The notes below the pieces were generated by a model. The model was not told where the DNA came from. It saw nothing but the letters and a program-made list of their open reading frames with translations, and ran no database searches. From Ectocarpus siliculosus (lineage: Eukaryota; Sar; Phaeophyceae; Ectocarpales; Ectocarpaceae), in NCBI GenBank assembly GCA_000310025.1, contig FN649727.1, positions 7,839,511 to 7,871,272 of the forward strand: a stretch of 31,762 bases of DNA, read 5' to 3'. Positions 1-12,373 of this stretch are shown here, in pieces. Each line of letters begins with the position of its first letter. Position 1 is the stretch's first letter. Made by a program: the position numbers and the translations under genes.

Positions 1-575
1 CGATAGACATTCATGCGGGGCTTGGTATGGAGAACTGCATACCCACGTCTATCACTGGGCTCGGTTCGGAGCTGTCCTCGGAGCAGCCGATTGAGTCTCT
101 TTTCAGCAAGGACGAGACGCAGAGCTACCAAGCCATTATTGGGTCGATCATGTATTTGCACATATCACACGATATCACGTCATGTACTCCACTAGCCAGC
201 TTGCACGCACGGTCCAAGTTAGCCAAGGTCCAGATCGGTGCTGCGAAGTGCCTTGTGCGGCATCTTGCTGGAACAACGGACTACAGCATAACCAACAAAC
301 GAGCAGGGTTATCTCTTCGGATGCCAAGTGGGGCAAGAACCCCGACAACGGGCAATCGACCTGAGCATACTTCGTCATGATGTCGAAGGCTCGCGTGAGC
401 TTCAAGAGAGGAATCCAAGGCCAACTTCATCCGATGAACTTCAGACGGGAATCCAACGCCAACTGCAGTGTCAAACATGGAAACAGAGCTGGTGGCTGCA
501 GAGTATGAACTATGAAGGAAGCATTTACTTGCTCAAACATGATTGCCCAGCTAAATAGGATTCGCGAGTTATAGT
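1..575 (+). mobile_element. Decayed Ty1/copia retrotransposon fragment (end of reverse transcriptase plus RNase H)
   Basis: The stretch translates in pieces, in different frames, into the conserved end of a copia-type pol protein. About 135-160 gives YQAIIGSIMYLHIS. About 235-295 gives GAAKCLVRHLAGTTDYSI. About 322-360 gives SDAKWGKNPDNGQST, the RNase H start. About 478-510 gives METELVAAEYEL, with the RNase H Glu, and about 513-565 gives KEAFTCSNMIAQLNRIREL. At least three frame changes and internal stops separate these blocks, so no protein can be made. Only the 3' part of pol is in the window; the rest would lie to the left. I could not delimit a long terminal repeat after 575. It lies directly upstream of the kinase exons, possibly inside an intron of that gene. 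Confidence 0.85.
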
Positions 576-935
576 TTTAGCACCACTTGTTCCCGACGGA
601 AGTCCACGCAGAACAGACAGATACCAGGCAGAACGATGGTAGTATCCATGGGATGGCAAGGATAGTAGATATACCCAGACGAACCGTCGTCACACGGAGA
701 GATAACGAAGAGTGAGGTCAATCACAAGTCTTTGCAGTGAGATAAGGAGAAAACCTACAAGAAGCACATACTGGGCTTATTTTGAATCTGTTTAAGCCCA
801 TACACTGATGATTCGTCACTGACTCCAATTGTCCCCGTCACATATTCTACGATCGCATTCAACCAGCCAGACCGTGGACCCACGGCCATCATTTTGCTCT
901 TTTCCCTATTCATCTTTCGGCAAAACGCATGCAAG
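576..935. other. No gene seen; probable intron or insertion flank upstream of the kinase exons
   Basis: I see no kinase N-lobe signature here: no glycine-rich loop and no VAIK-type lysine, in any frame. The last 50 bases are pyrimidine-rich and end in AAG at 933-935, a usable but weak splice acceptor for the exon beginning at 936. Confidence 0.4.
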
Positions 936-3242
<2,307 letters not shown>

Positions 3243-3537
3243 ACAAACAGAAGTAACGCATTGCAGTGTGTCCTTCTCACGTCTCCGAGAAATTAAAGAC
3301 ACCTCTGGGCGCCTAGCTTTTATTTTTTCGTCCAACTATCTTTCTTGGTGCCAACCTTCACCTTCCCGGTATGTATTTGTGACGTGCCAGTCGGGTCACA
3401 CAGGAAGATATCTCCGCCTTTCCTCTCATGCGTTCCCACTGGAAAACGTACAGTAGTGGCGGGGGGGCCTTTCGTGCCAAGAAAACCAACGATGATTTCG
3501 CACATACCCAGTGGCACTAGAGCGGTTTCACTCCCTC

Positions 3538-4289
3538 ATGTACGAGCGGACATCTTGGAAACATTTCCATCTGCAAGGAATCGTTTCGTGTCTTGATTGG
3601 TCGATAAAAAGGGAGCCACCGCCGTACCCCTCGTTCTTTCAGGACGTTCTCGGAGCGGTGCGCACGCAAGCCCGCAACCGGGAACTGGATGCCGGGATCG
3701 GGGCCAGGGTAGGGGAGACCGCAACCGGCGATGGGGACGACGCCAATACCAATCTCTTGGAACCCACCAGCCCACCCCAGACGTTTGACTCACGGTTCAG
3801 CTCCATGGCGAACCTTGCAGACGCGGAAAACGGAGGTCTCGATGGCTTGGATGGGTCCCCGGCTGGTAGCACCGATTCAGACCGGGGGGTGACACCTGAA
3901 CCTCTTGAGAACCGCGCCGACATCCGAGGTTGTGAGGAAAGCGGGGGGAGTGAGAGGCCCCATCAGCGAGACGGGGGGGGGACAATCGCAGCCGGGGTTC
4001 CGGAGTACTACCGCACCAACACCGGAGACGGGAAGGCTAGATCGCCCACAGGGGGCTGCGGGAAGACAGAGACGGCCCCTCGACAAAATACGACCAAGCA
4101 GCGTAAGAAGAAGGTGTCATCATCGAAGCAGCTGCTACATGTCGAGGGGCGAGGCAGGTCGTTCGAGGAGGAGCGCGCGGCCTCCCTCATCCAGAGGAGC
4201 CACCGTCGAGCGGCGGCGATCAGGCGCGCGAGGAACGAGCACGAGCGGTCTTTTCAGAACCAGCAGTTCATGTTCGGACCAGGGTTTCA

Positions 4290-4328
<39 letters not shown>

Positions 4329-5106
4329 CTCCAGCCGGGCCACCAGAGACAGCGGGGGCGAGGGCGGCAAACACTCGGCAAGCCAGGAACGACGCCGTGA
4401 CACGGTATCTCTCACCCCAAGCGAGGAAGAAGAAAGGCACAAGATCAGCAGCCGCGCGGCCAAGGCGGCGGCGGCGGCGGCAGCGGTATCTGTTCCACAA
4501 CTACCGATCGATTCGTCGGCCTTTTCTTCTTCTTCTGCCGTCGGTGGTGGGGTTCGAAGGGCAGCTCAGAGGGAGCCCCTGGCGATTCTCCGGCTGCTGA
4601 GAGACGACCCCGAGGTCCAGCCGAAGCCCAAGACGGACCAGTTCAGGCTGCGGGCGACCACCAAGTCGGCGATCGAGGCCCACATCAGGAAGACGGGGGC
4701 GGCACGGCGCAAGCCCCACCCGCTCCCGACCGGGCCTTGCTGGAGGAAGGCCGCGACTCCGATGAAGCGAGTAGCGGCAACACGGGCCGCGCTCACGAAG
4801 CCCCGGGCCGTGTCGCCGCTGCACAGGAGCGTGCGACAGGTCAACACGTTCATCGCGGCGACGGACAGGCAGCGGAGACAGCCGCCGTCCGCCGCGGCGA
4901 GGCGGGCGCACTCGGCGCCGCCGAGCAGGGCGACGGGGCGGCTCAGGTGCGCCATTTTTGCCGCCGAGACGATGGTGGAGCGCGAGTATGCGCTAGCGGA
5001 GAGGCGGAACTCTCTGCTGGGTCCCGACGACTCACCGGCGGACGAAGAGCTGTCCAGAGACTTGCTTGCGTCGCCGCTTTTGGTGCCTTACAAGCCCTCG
5101 GCTTGA
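3538..5106 (+). CDS. Orphan protein with IQ-like calmodulin-binding motif and poly-Gln tract
   Basis: One long open frame, 522 residues from the ATG at 3538, ending TGA at 5104-5106. I do not recognise the family. Around residues 205-235 it has AASLIQRSHRRAAAIRRAR, which fits an IQ motif (IQxxxRxxxxxxR), a usual calmodulin or myosin-light-chain site. A 13-Gln run follows at 4288-4326, then an Ala run at about 4465-4488. The C-terminal half is very basic (Arg/Lys/Ala/Pro) with no membrane segment. The start is uncertain: a strong acceptor (TTCTTTCAG) ends at 3642, so the true first coding exon may lie elsewhere and the frame may join at 3643. The frame is open 500 codons with GC-rich third positions, which supports coding. 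It follows the kinase on the same strand; I see no functional link. Confidence 0.6.
4288..4326 (+). repeat. CAG trinucleotide repeat coding for poly-Gln
   Basis: Thirteen Gln codons, twelve CAG and one CAA at the second position, inside the IQ-motif protein. Short runs like this usually vary in length between individuals. Confidence 0.9.
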
Positions 5107-6500
5107 CCGAGTGGATGGGCTGTGGACGAGCAGAGGGGCTTCGGCAGAGTTGCACAGTGTACAGCGGCCTCCTGTGCGGGTGTGCTTGAACGATATTGCT
5201 CAGAGCTCACGTTCTCCACGGTAGATTCTGGAACGGAGCTGAAAAAAACTGTTGGCTTCTTCTTAACTTCTCCGTGTGCGAGAACCTGTCTACGCGTACG
5301 GCTGGAACTTGAGAACTTGAGTTCTGACCCGAAACTTGAACGACTTGGCCCGTCTTCCGTGATCGATCGTTTTTTCCCACCGCAACTGGTTCTGGTAGAG
5401 AGCGTCTTTAAGAAAATTTAAGAGAAGTGCCATGCATGACATCACCGAAGGACTACCCGTTTGAGATGACTCTCAAAAGGGGCGCGTTGAAGTCTTACGT
5501 GAGGGTTGAAAGACACTAGCTGCGTACACGAAAAATAGTGTACAGCATTCAGTGCGAGTAGATTATTATTGCTTGGAACAAGGATTTCGTGATGATGCCA
5601 GCCGGGATAAAACCAAACACAATTGAACATATGACATTCCTATTGGGGTTGGCCAGAACAAGTCTGCCAGAAAGGTCAACCGCGAAAATGCCCGGGATAG
5701 AAACCCCCCCGGTCTTGCCGTACGTCCCCAGAAAACTTGTCTATGGACAAATCGTGAGGTATGCCTACTACATGTACATTGCTCCCTTGTACATGGGCGC
5801 ATCGGGTATGCCTACTACTGTACATGTACATTTCGTACAGTGGTTTCGTGGAACAACTCAAATCAACGTCGAACCTAGCTCCGACACGCCCTCCGTGTCA
5901 CGGTTGGTCTTCTTGCCCCCACGATAAGGGCAAATACATATTAGACTGTTAGTGATTCGACTGTCTAGGGTAGACCAAAGCACCGCACTAGTGAAGCGGT
6001 TGTACGTGTTTGCTCTTGGTCGCAAACAGAGAATATTAACTGTTATACGGTTTGTAGACTTTAATTATGATACCCTTTCTTCAAGGCACGTCGCGAACCA
6101 CGTGATGAACGGGTGTACATAGTATCTTTCGCAAACAAACGAAGTGCGTACATAGAGCAGCAACGATTGTAGAAAGCTCGATTACTCTGCAGCGACGGCA
6201 TACAGTGCAATCGCCGACAATGGTGGCGTTGGAACCTTCTTGTCAAGAGCTTTCCGAAAAGGTATCGTTGACTGTGGCATTCTCTTTGCCATTGAGTACA
6301 TGTATATCGAGCTTCAAAAATCGATCAAAATGGGGGGGCGGTATCTTACACAAAAGACCGTCCGAAGGAAAAGCGCGCAGTTTTCCTCTACTGCGAGACT
6401 GCCGGAGTTCACATGGCACATGAAGCTTTACCGTCCTCCCGAGCGTTGTGCTGGAGAGAGCTGCAGACACACCGCTGTCCAGCGTGCTGTGCATAGCGTG
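5107..6500. other. Intergenic; no convincing gene
   Basis: No open frame here shows a domain or an exon-like pair of splice signals. The sequence is AT-richer than the flanking exons. The right end should hold the promoter and 5' UTR of the E2-like gene, but I could not pick a core promoter. Confidence 0.4.
5758..5836. repeat. Short direct repeat with GTACAT palindromes
   Basis: GGTATGCCTACTAC occurs at 5758-5771 and again at 5805-5818, a 47-base period. Each copy is followed by TGTACAT-type palindromic steps (TACATGTACA). No function can be assigned. Confidence 0.6.
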
Positions 6501-7743
6501 ATGGCGACGTCTGGAGCGAGGGTGCTGCTCCGGTTGCGCAAGACCGGGGCTGTCCCTCGGCTTCGGCCGGCGGAAGCTACCTGGCAACATGGCCGGCGAT
6601 CAGCGTCGGGAGTGACGACGACAGCACGGCAATCTAGCAGCAGTAGTAGTCACGCGGGGCACTTCTTGAGAAGCGCACCAGCAGCAGCACCTTGGCGAAG
6701 GGCGAGGGCTACGGGGATCGGCATGCAGTTGCCCAGGCAGACCGCTAGGGCTTTGACGTCTGGCGTGGTGAGACCTGTTGTGCGGTGCTGCTGTCTGGGA
6801 TTGCCATCTCGGTTGACTGCTGTAGCGTGTTTTTTGTTGCGAGGTTTGGGTTCGCAAGGTACACGTTCTCATGCCCACGGATAGCGAGAGTCACTGCTTG
6901 TTTACTGCTGATGAAGTTCGGTCGGCGGTTGCGGCACACATGTACCAGAAGCCCGGCTGGGTGCACTCTGTGTAGCTAGCAGCTCGCGCTTGTTGATGGG
7001 GTACTGGTGCAGTTTTAGAGCGCTGCGTGTGTCTGTTGCAGAATCTGCTGTCCTGTTGCTGGTCACGTTTTCACGAATCTCGACCAAACAAAGCATCAGC
7101 ACGCCGAAGCATCTGATCCATGGTTGTACATATTGTATACGACGAGATTTATTTTCCTCATAAATTTACGACGATCACAGAGGGCGGATCCAAAGGCAGA
7201 TGTAGACCGCCACTGATGTGGTACACACAGCAGTCCGCTGTGAAAATACAAACAGCAGACTTCTCGCGGTGACGCGAAAACGGCCGCTCTCTCCTCTGTG
7301 CGAAGTCAGTTGTTGTTCGTGAGACATCCGAACCGAAGGCACACCTTTTGTCTTGCTGTCGACGTCCACCCACCCCACAAACAGGACTTCACGGTGGTGA
7401 ACATGCCGGCGCTGTCGCCGACCATGGAGAGCGGGACCGTGACGGAGTGGCACAAGTCCCCGGGGGACGAGCTGTCGGCGGGAGACGTGATCTGCGACGT
7501 CGAGACGGACAAGGCCACGGTGGCCTTCGATGTCCAGGACGACGGCGTTCTCGCGAGGATCATCTCGGAGGCGGGGTCGGGCGAGGTGTCCGTGGGGAGC
7601 CCCGTGGCCGTCATCGTCGAAGACGCCGACGCATACGCCGCGTTTGTAAAGGCCGACGCTGCCGGCGAGGTGGACCTTGGGGCGTTGGGGGGCGGGGGGG
7701 ATACTGCGGAAGCGGCGGCGCCGGCGCCTGTTGCGGCGGCCGA

Positions 7744-7785
<42 letters not shown>

Positions 7786-8761
7786 CAACCTGCCGGAACG
7801 ATCCGTGCCGGAGGCGTTTTTGTTTGCGCCGGCCGCGAGGCACATGGCGCAGAGCAAGGGCATCGATGCGAGCTCGCTGGAGGGGACGGGCAAGGGCGGG
7901 CGCATCACGAAGGCGGACCTGGTGCTGGCCCTGGCAAAGGGGGTCGAGTTCCCGGCCGCCGCTAAAGCCGCCTCTTCGCAGGCGCCGGCGCCGGCAACAG
8001 CAGCAGCAGCGGCGCAACCGGCGGCGGCGGCGGCGGCGGCGGCACCGCCGGTAGTTCCGTCCAGCAGCAGCGGGGACTTCGTGGACGAGCCCGCCAACAA
8101 CATCAAGAAGATCACGGCGAAGCGTCTGACCCAGTCGAAGGCGGAGGTGCCGCACCTGTACGTGTCGATGGCGTGCGAGGTGGACGGGCTCATGGCCTTC
8201 CGAAAGGCGCTGCAGAAGGAGCACGATGTCAAGGTGTCGGTGAACGACATCATCATCCGCTCCGCGGCGCTGGCGCTCCGAGACGTGCCAGAGGCGAACG
8301 CCAAGTGGTCCGGCGGCGCCCGCCAGTCCGGCGAGTCCATCGACATTTCGGTCGCCGTCGCGACGCCGACGGGGCTCATCACCCCGATCGTCACGGACGC
8401 GGACCAACGGGGGCTCAGCAACATCAGCGGCAAGGTCAGGGACCTGGCGACGAGGGCCCGCGACCGGCAGCTCAAGCCGGAGGAATTCCAGGGCGGCAGC
8501 TTCACCGTGTCCAACCTGGGCATGTTCGGGATCAACGAGTTCTCGGCGGTGATCAACATGCCGCAGGCTTGCATCCTCGCCGTCGGGGGCGGCGCGCCCA
8601 AGGTCAAGCCCGGCAGGGAGGCCGGGGACAAGCCGCGGGTGTGCTCGGAGGTGACCGTGAGGCTGTCGGCCGACAGGAGGGTGGTGGACGAAGCCATCGC
8701 GGCCCAGCTGCTGCAGTCGTTCAAGCACTATATGGAGACGCCCGAGCTCCTCCTGATGTGA
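6501..8761 (+). CDS. Mitochondrial pyruvate dehydrogenase E2-like protein; active-site His replaced, best read as E3-binding protein (protein X-like)
   Basis: Two exons, 6501-6767 and 7385-8761, give 547 residues; donor GTGAGA and acceptor ACAG join in phase 0. Exon 1 (89 residues) is Arg/Ser/Ala-rich with almost no acid, a typical mitochondrial transit peptide. Residues 90-170 are a lipoyl domain (MPALSPTMESGTV, with the lipoyl Lys in VETDKAT near residue 132). A Ser14 and Ala-rich linker follows, then a peripheral-subunit-binding domain (APAARHMAQSKGIDASSLEG, GKGGRITKADL). The acyltransferase-type domain starts near residue 326 (NNIKKITAKRL) and includes SVNDIIIRSAALAL, IDISVAVATPTGLITPIV and GGSFTVSNLGMFGI. 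Acetyltransferase E2s end in a DHRxxDG motif; here it is DRRVVDE (8672-8692), so the catalytic His is Arg (residue 520) and Gly is Glu. Animal protein X (PDHX) is also altered at these places. A structural E3-binding role is likely; a misannotated true E2 is unlikely given the lost His. Confidence 0.93.
7745..7786 (+). repeat. AGC/AGT repeat coding for poly-Ser in the E2-like linker
   Basis: Fourteen Ser codons (a run of AGC, then AGT, then a final AGC) lie between the lipoyl and subunit-binding domains, where E2 proteins usually have flexible Ala/Pro linkers. Confidence 0.9.
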
Positions 8762-10021
8762 ATGAGGGACGCCGCGGTGTGTGCTGCGTGTTAGGCCAAG
8801 GGCCTAGGTTGCGTTGCCGCCCTTGTTGGTTGCTGTATTTTTTTGCTTTTTTTGTACGTCGAAGTGGATGTGGTGCAAAACGCCGGCGACGGGTTGGCGG
8901 GAGGTCGTGTCTGTAAGACTTTGCATACGGTGTATCGAAGCGCTTGCGCAGATTAGGGTTGGTCCTACTGGACGTGAGCGGTGGCCTTCTTCCTATGTGT
9001 CGGGTTTGGTGCACACAACGCGTCCAATTTTGTTCAGCTTTTCCTCAACACCGTGTTTTTTTTTTTGCAGTGTGCGGTAAGGTTCTGGCAAAGCGAACCA
9101 ACCACCAATCTCTGAAGACATAGAAAAATGTCAGCATGATCACTATAACCCCCACTCGTGTTGATAAACGGGACATGGTATTTTTCTCGTTGAAAAAGAT
9201 ACGAAACCGCATGTTCGTGGTCGTTCAAAAAACGGCATCAGCTGACGCGCTCCTTTTGATTGTCTTGGGCGCCCCGGTCTTTGTGGTTGATCTTCCAAAT
9301 GTCACCCCAAAGACCAGCGGTTGCTCTTGCCGTGTTCCTCGAAGAACGTTACTCAAGAGTGACACACTTCATTTCCTCTCTGGCACGACGAGAGACTCTC
9401 GGCGAGTTCATTGCAGTTCTTGTTGTGCTGGGCCGTGTGCAACCAGTATATCCCCTGAAAAAAATGGCGTGGGTCTGCAGACGGTTAGCCGTTGGGGCTG
9501 CCATAATGAAATCACACTAGATTCCTTCCAAATATTTGAGGGCAGCGCTCCTCCTTTTGCTTTCTATGCATAGGGCCCGTGAGTTTCCCCACAAACCGCA
9601 ATACGCCTAGTTTCATCGCATCAACGTCGATCGCCCGCCTTTCAAAACTCGACAGAAGGGACGCTGTCATTGGCCAGAAATATATATATATTTTTTGCTT
9701 TTTTTTTCTGTTCTCTTTCTCCAACATACACGCGACGAGAGCGCGCGCCCTTCTCTCGAGGCCCTTGCGCGCACAAAAAGTTTGCCTGGAGGAGCTTTGC
9801 AAAATTTATGGAGATGCGGTGGCCGTCGCCGTCTTGCATCCACCAACGATGATGCACTCGTTGCACAGTTATAGTAGTTTCCACAAGCGACCGTGCATCA
9901 CAACCAACCGCTACAACAATAAACCGCCGCACAACAGACACACTCGGGCACCACAACCGCTTGTATGATGAACAGGTCGCCGTTGCAAAACACCTAATAC
10001 ATGCATTCTGGCGTGTGCAAT
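8762..10021. other. Intergenic between convergent genes
   Basis: This holds the 3' flank of the E2-like gene and of the minus-strand orphan gene ending at 10022. There are T-runs near 8840, 9057-9067 and 9680-9720. Open frames here show no domain and no matching splice signals. Confidence 0.4.
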
Positions 10022-10953
10022 TTAGGCCGTTTTCGAATCTCTATTGGCTCGGTAGTGTCCGACTTTTTTCGGGATCATCGAAATGCCACTGCCTGAAGTA
10101 ACGGTACATACACCTGTCGTGTCTTCACGCCATGCGTACATGAGGAGTCCGTCCCCGTTGACGTTCTGAAGCCTGAAACAATATGGAAAAAAATGGCCTG
10201 CTTGGGACTTGCAACGCCGACGATAGTCGTCGGCTTGCTTTCAACAATCGTTTCTTTTTTTCTTTTTTTCCTGTCCCCTCTCTCGATCACACATGCGACT
10301 GTATCAAATGGGCACACGGGGAACATACATGAGGTTTTGCTATTCAGCCAACCAAATGAGGAGCCGAGAAAAAGGATCGTCGCCGGGAGGACTCTATCCC
10401 CGGGACAATCCAACCGCGATGCTGAAGACGCACCCAACGCATGTATGTCCAGGGTTGTGTCTCGCGGTGGTGCGCGAGTCTGTCTTCCGAGGTTGTCTCA
10501 CGCCGCGAGGGGTGTCTCTCTGGTTCTCGGCCTAAGCCCTTACTTGTATGGCCCATGCCCCCGCACTGGAAACAGGGGCTCTTGGGCGCCCACCGCGTTC
10601 CAAGCCCTTGGGCAGTAGTTCTCGAGAATGGAGTCATAGACGTTCTCGCTGTGATCGCGGCTACCCTGCAGCTCGCTGAAAGGCCGCTCGTGCAGTTTCC
10701 GCCACTGCATTGCGGGGTGCAACGCGTGCAGGCGTCCCGCTTCTTCCACGTGGACGCCGCCGGGGTCGTTCGGGTCCGGAAGCAGTTCGTGGTCGTTGAA
10801 AGCCTTTTTGTGCAGCGTCGTGCGAGGAAGAATAGCAACGTGGCAGTCTAAGCGGATCCATGGGTCATAGGTTGGTGGTACATGGCTGAATCCGCGTCTC
10901 ATCGCGACGACTGTTTTGTGCTGTCGAGACTGCTGATCAAAGTTGTCAGCCAT
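10022..10953 (-). CDS. Two-exon orphan protein, 186 residues
   Basis: Exon 1 runs 10953 to 10544 from an ATG and ends at a strong donor, AA|GTAAGG (phase 2). Exon 2 runs 10172 to 10022 after the acceptor TTGTTTCAG and ends in TAA. The junction keeps frame (GPYK|LQNVNGDG). The product starts MADNFDQQSRQHK and contains PPTYDPWIRLDCHVAILPR, DPNDPGGVHVEEAGRL and LLMYAWREDTTGVCTV. I recognise no family, signal peptide or membrane segment. GC-rich third positions in exon 1 and the matched junction support a real gene, though the ATG could be internal to a longer first exon. Confidence 0.55.
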
Positions 10954-12373
10954 GGACCTGTTCACCCCGACCTCCTCCTCCCCTCGCTTGTTAACAAGAG
11001 AAACTCAGCAACACGATTTGTTTGGCTGCCCGATCCCCCTCGAAACGCCGTGCGCAAGAAAAAAGAAAGACCCGCCGAAGCGTCCAGCCAACCGTGTCAT
11101 TATTCTTGGCCGGACCTCAGGTAAAGGTACTGCTGGCAAATGCAAACACCAATTACCGTTTCCCCTATTTCATCTTGGCTTGCAGGGTCCCGTGGACACG
11201 ATCCCCGAGAGCTGGTACTTGTACTCAATGCCCAAATTTCGATTTCCGATTGAAACTATACCCAAGCAATTAAGGAGGTGTAGCGGTTGGATGAGTTTTG
11301 TATGTTAGGTGGACCTTCGATTGTTGCACATGAGTAGAAAGGATCCTTCCGCAACTTTCGAAGAATGAGCATGTCATCTTACGGTTCTGGTCGGAAGATA
11401 CCCGGGGTTTTAGCATGCACAGGATCCATACTGCTGCACGTGTGCAAATGTGAGGGCCTTGTTGGACTCGCAAAGAACTCTCGTGAGTATGAGGGGTAAG
11501 CACCCTGAGCCTGCAGCTAAATGGGGACGAGGTAAGTAAGGACCACGTGTGTGTGTGTCGGTCATAGCTATAGGTGACACGCCCTTGTGGGTGCTCGCGA
11601 GCGTGCTGCATGGACGAAATAGTGACAGCAAGGGGGCGTTTATTGCTGAGGTTGTTTGAGCTTTGAAGCAGATCATGGTTTTCGTTTGGCATGGTGGACC
11701 CCGCTCAACAAGCAAGGTCGCAAAAAGCAGTTTAACCCTTGCCTGCGCCCGCAGTATGACTTGCACGCGTACCCCTACCACCCACAGCGCAGGCAAGCAA
11801 GGCCATCCAACAGCGCTACAGCCCTCGTCACTGACCGTTCGAGTATCGTTCAGGTACAAGGCGCGCTTCCTTCCCCCGGGGTCTAGACCCTTGTTCATCC
11901 CTATGGTAGCGGTGGGCTTGATGCTCGCCTCCCTCTCTCGCTGGTTTAGCAGGCGTTGCGTCAGCAGCCGCCGTCCGTAGAACGGGTGCGGAGTGCTCTC
12001 TTTCTTCATCGCCCGAGACCGTGTGGTGAGCAGCGCAGATGATGTTGCTGCGCGAATGAGCGGGCTCTCTATGCCTGCGCTTTAAACGTCAGCAGCGAAC
12101 GCATTGCGGGGTGTGAAGGGTCACCAGTGGATAAGAGGGGCTCGGTAGCGTGCACGAGCGGGATGCCGAGCAACGGGTTACATGGACATCTTCTTGGCCA
12201 CGACAACACTCAAAAAGTGCGCTGAGTAAAGGTAGTTTTCGACAAAGCGTTCTGTAAGAACAGCCCGTCAAGAAGTCCCCGAGCGATCGAAACAGAGTTT
12301 ACAGGAACTCGCACCAGAGGAAAAAAAACGATCGAGACTTGCCAGTACTATGGAAAGAACGATGAATTTCGTA
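10954..12373. other. Mostly non-coding; one weak plus-strand candidate
   Basis: A plus-strand frame from ATG 10952 to 11120 ends at a good donor (CAG|GTAAAG), with an acceptor (TTGCAG) at 11185. In phase this gives about 78 residues stopping at 11253, with no recognised domain. Its ATG shares the CCATGG of the minus-strand orphan start, so both cannot easily be real as drawn. 11260-12370 has a GTGTGTGTGT run near 11550 and an unsupported minus frame. It ends at the 3' flank of the ankyrin gene. Confidence 0.3.

Noticed and set aside
7175-8728. Two long minus-strand open frames (about 470-517 codons) opposite the E2-like exon
   Set aside because: They mirror a GC-rich, well-conserved coding exon; their products are Arg/Ala/Ser composition shadows with no domain.
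10344-10838. Minus-strand frame containing CFQCGGMGH, like a retroviral zinc knuckle
   Set aside because: The final Cys is missing, and the same DNA is better explained in another frame that splices at GTAAGG into a matching exon.
11410-12009. Minus-strand open frame of 199 codons
   Set aside because: It starts with ATG but shows no domain, splice partner or codon bias; chance at this GC content is plausible.
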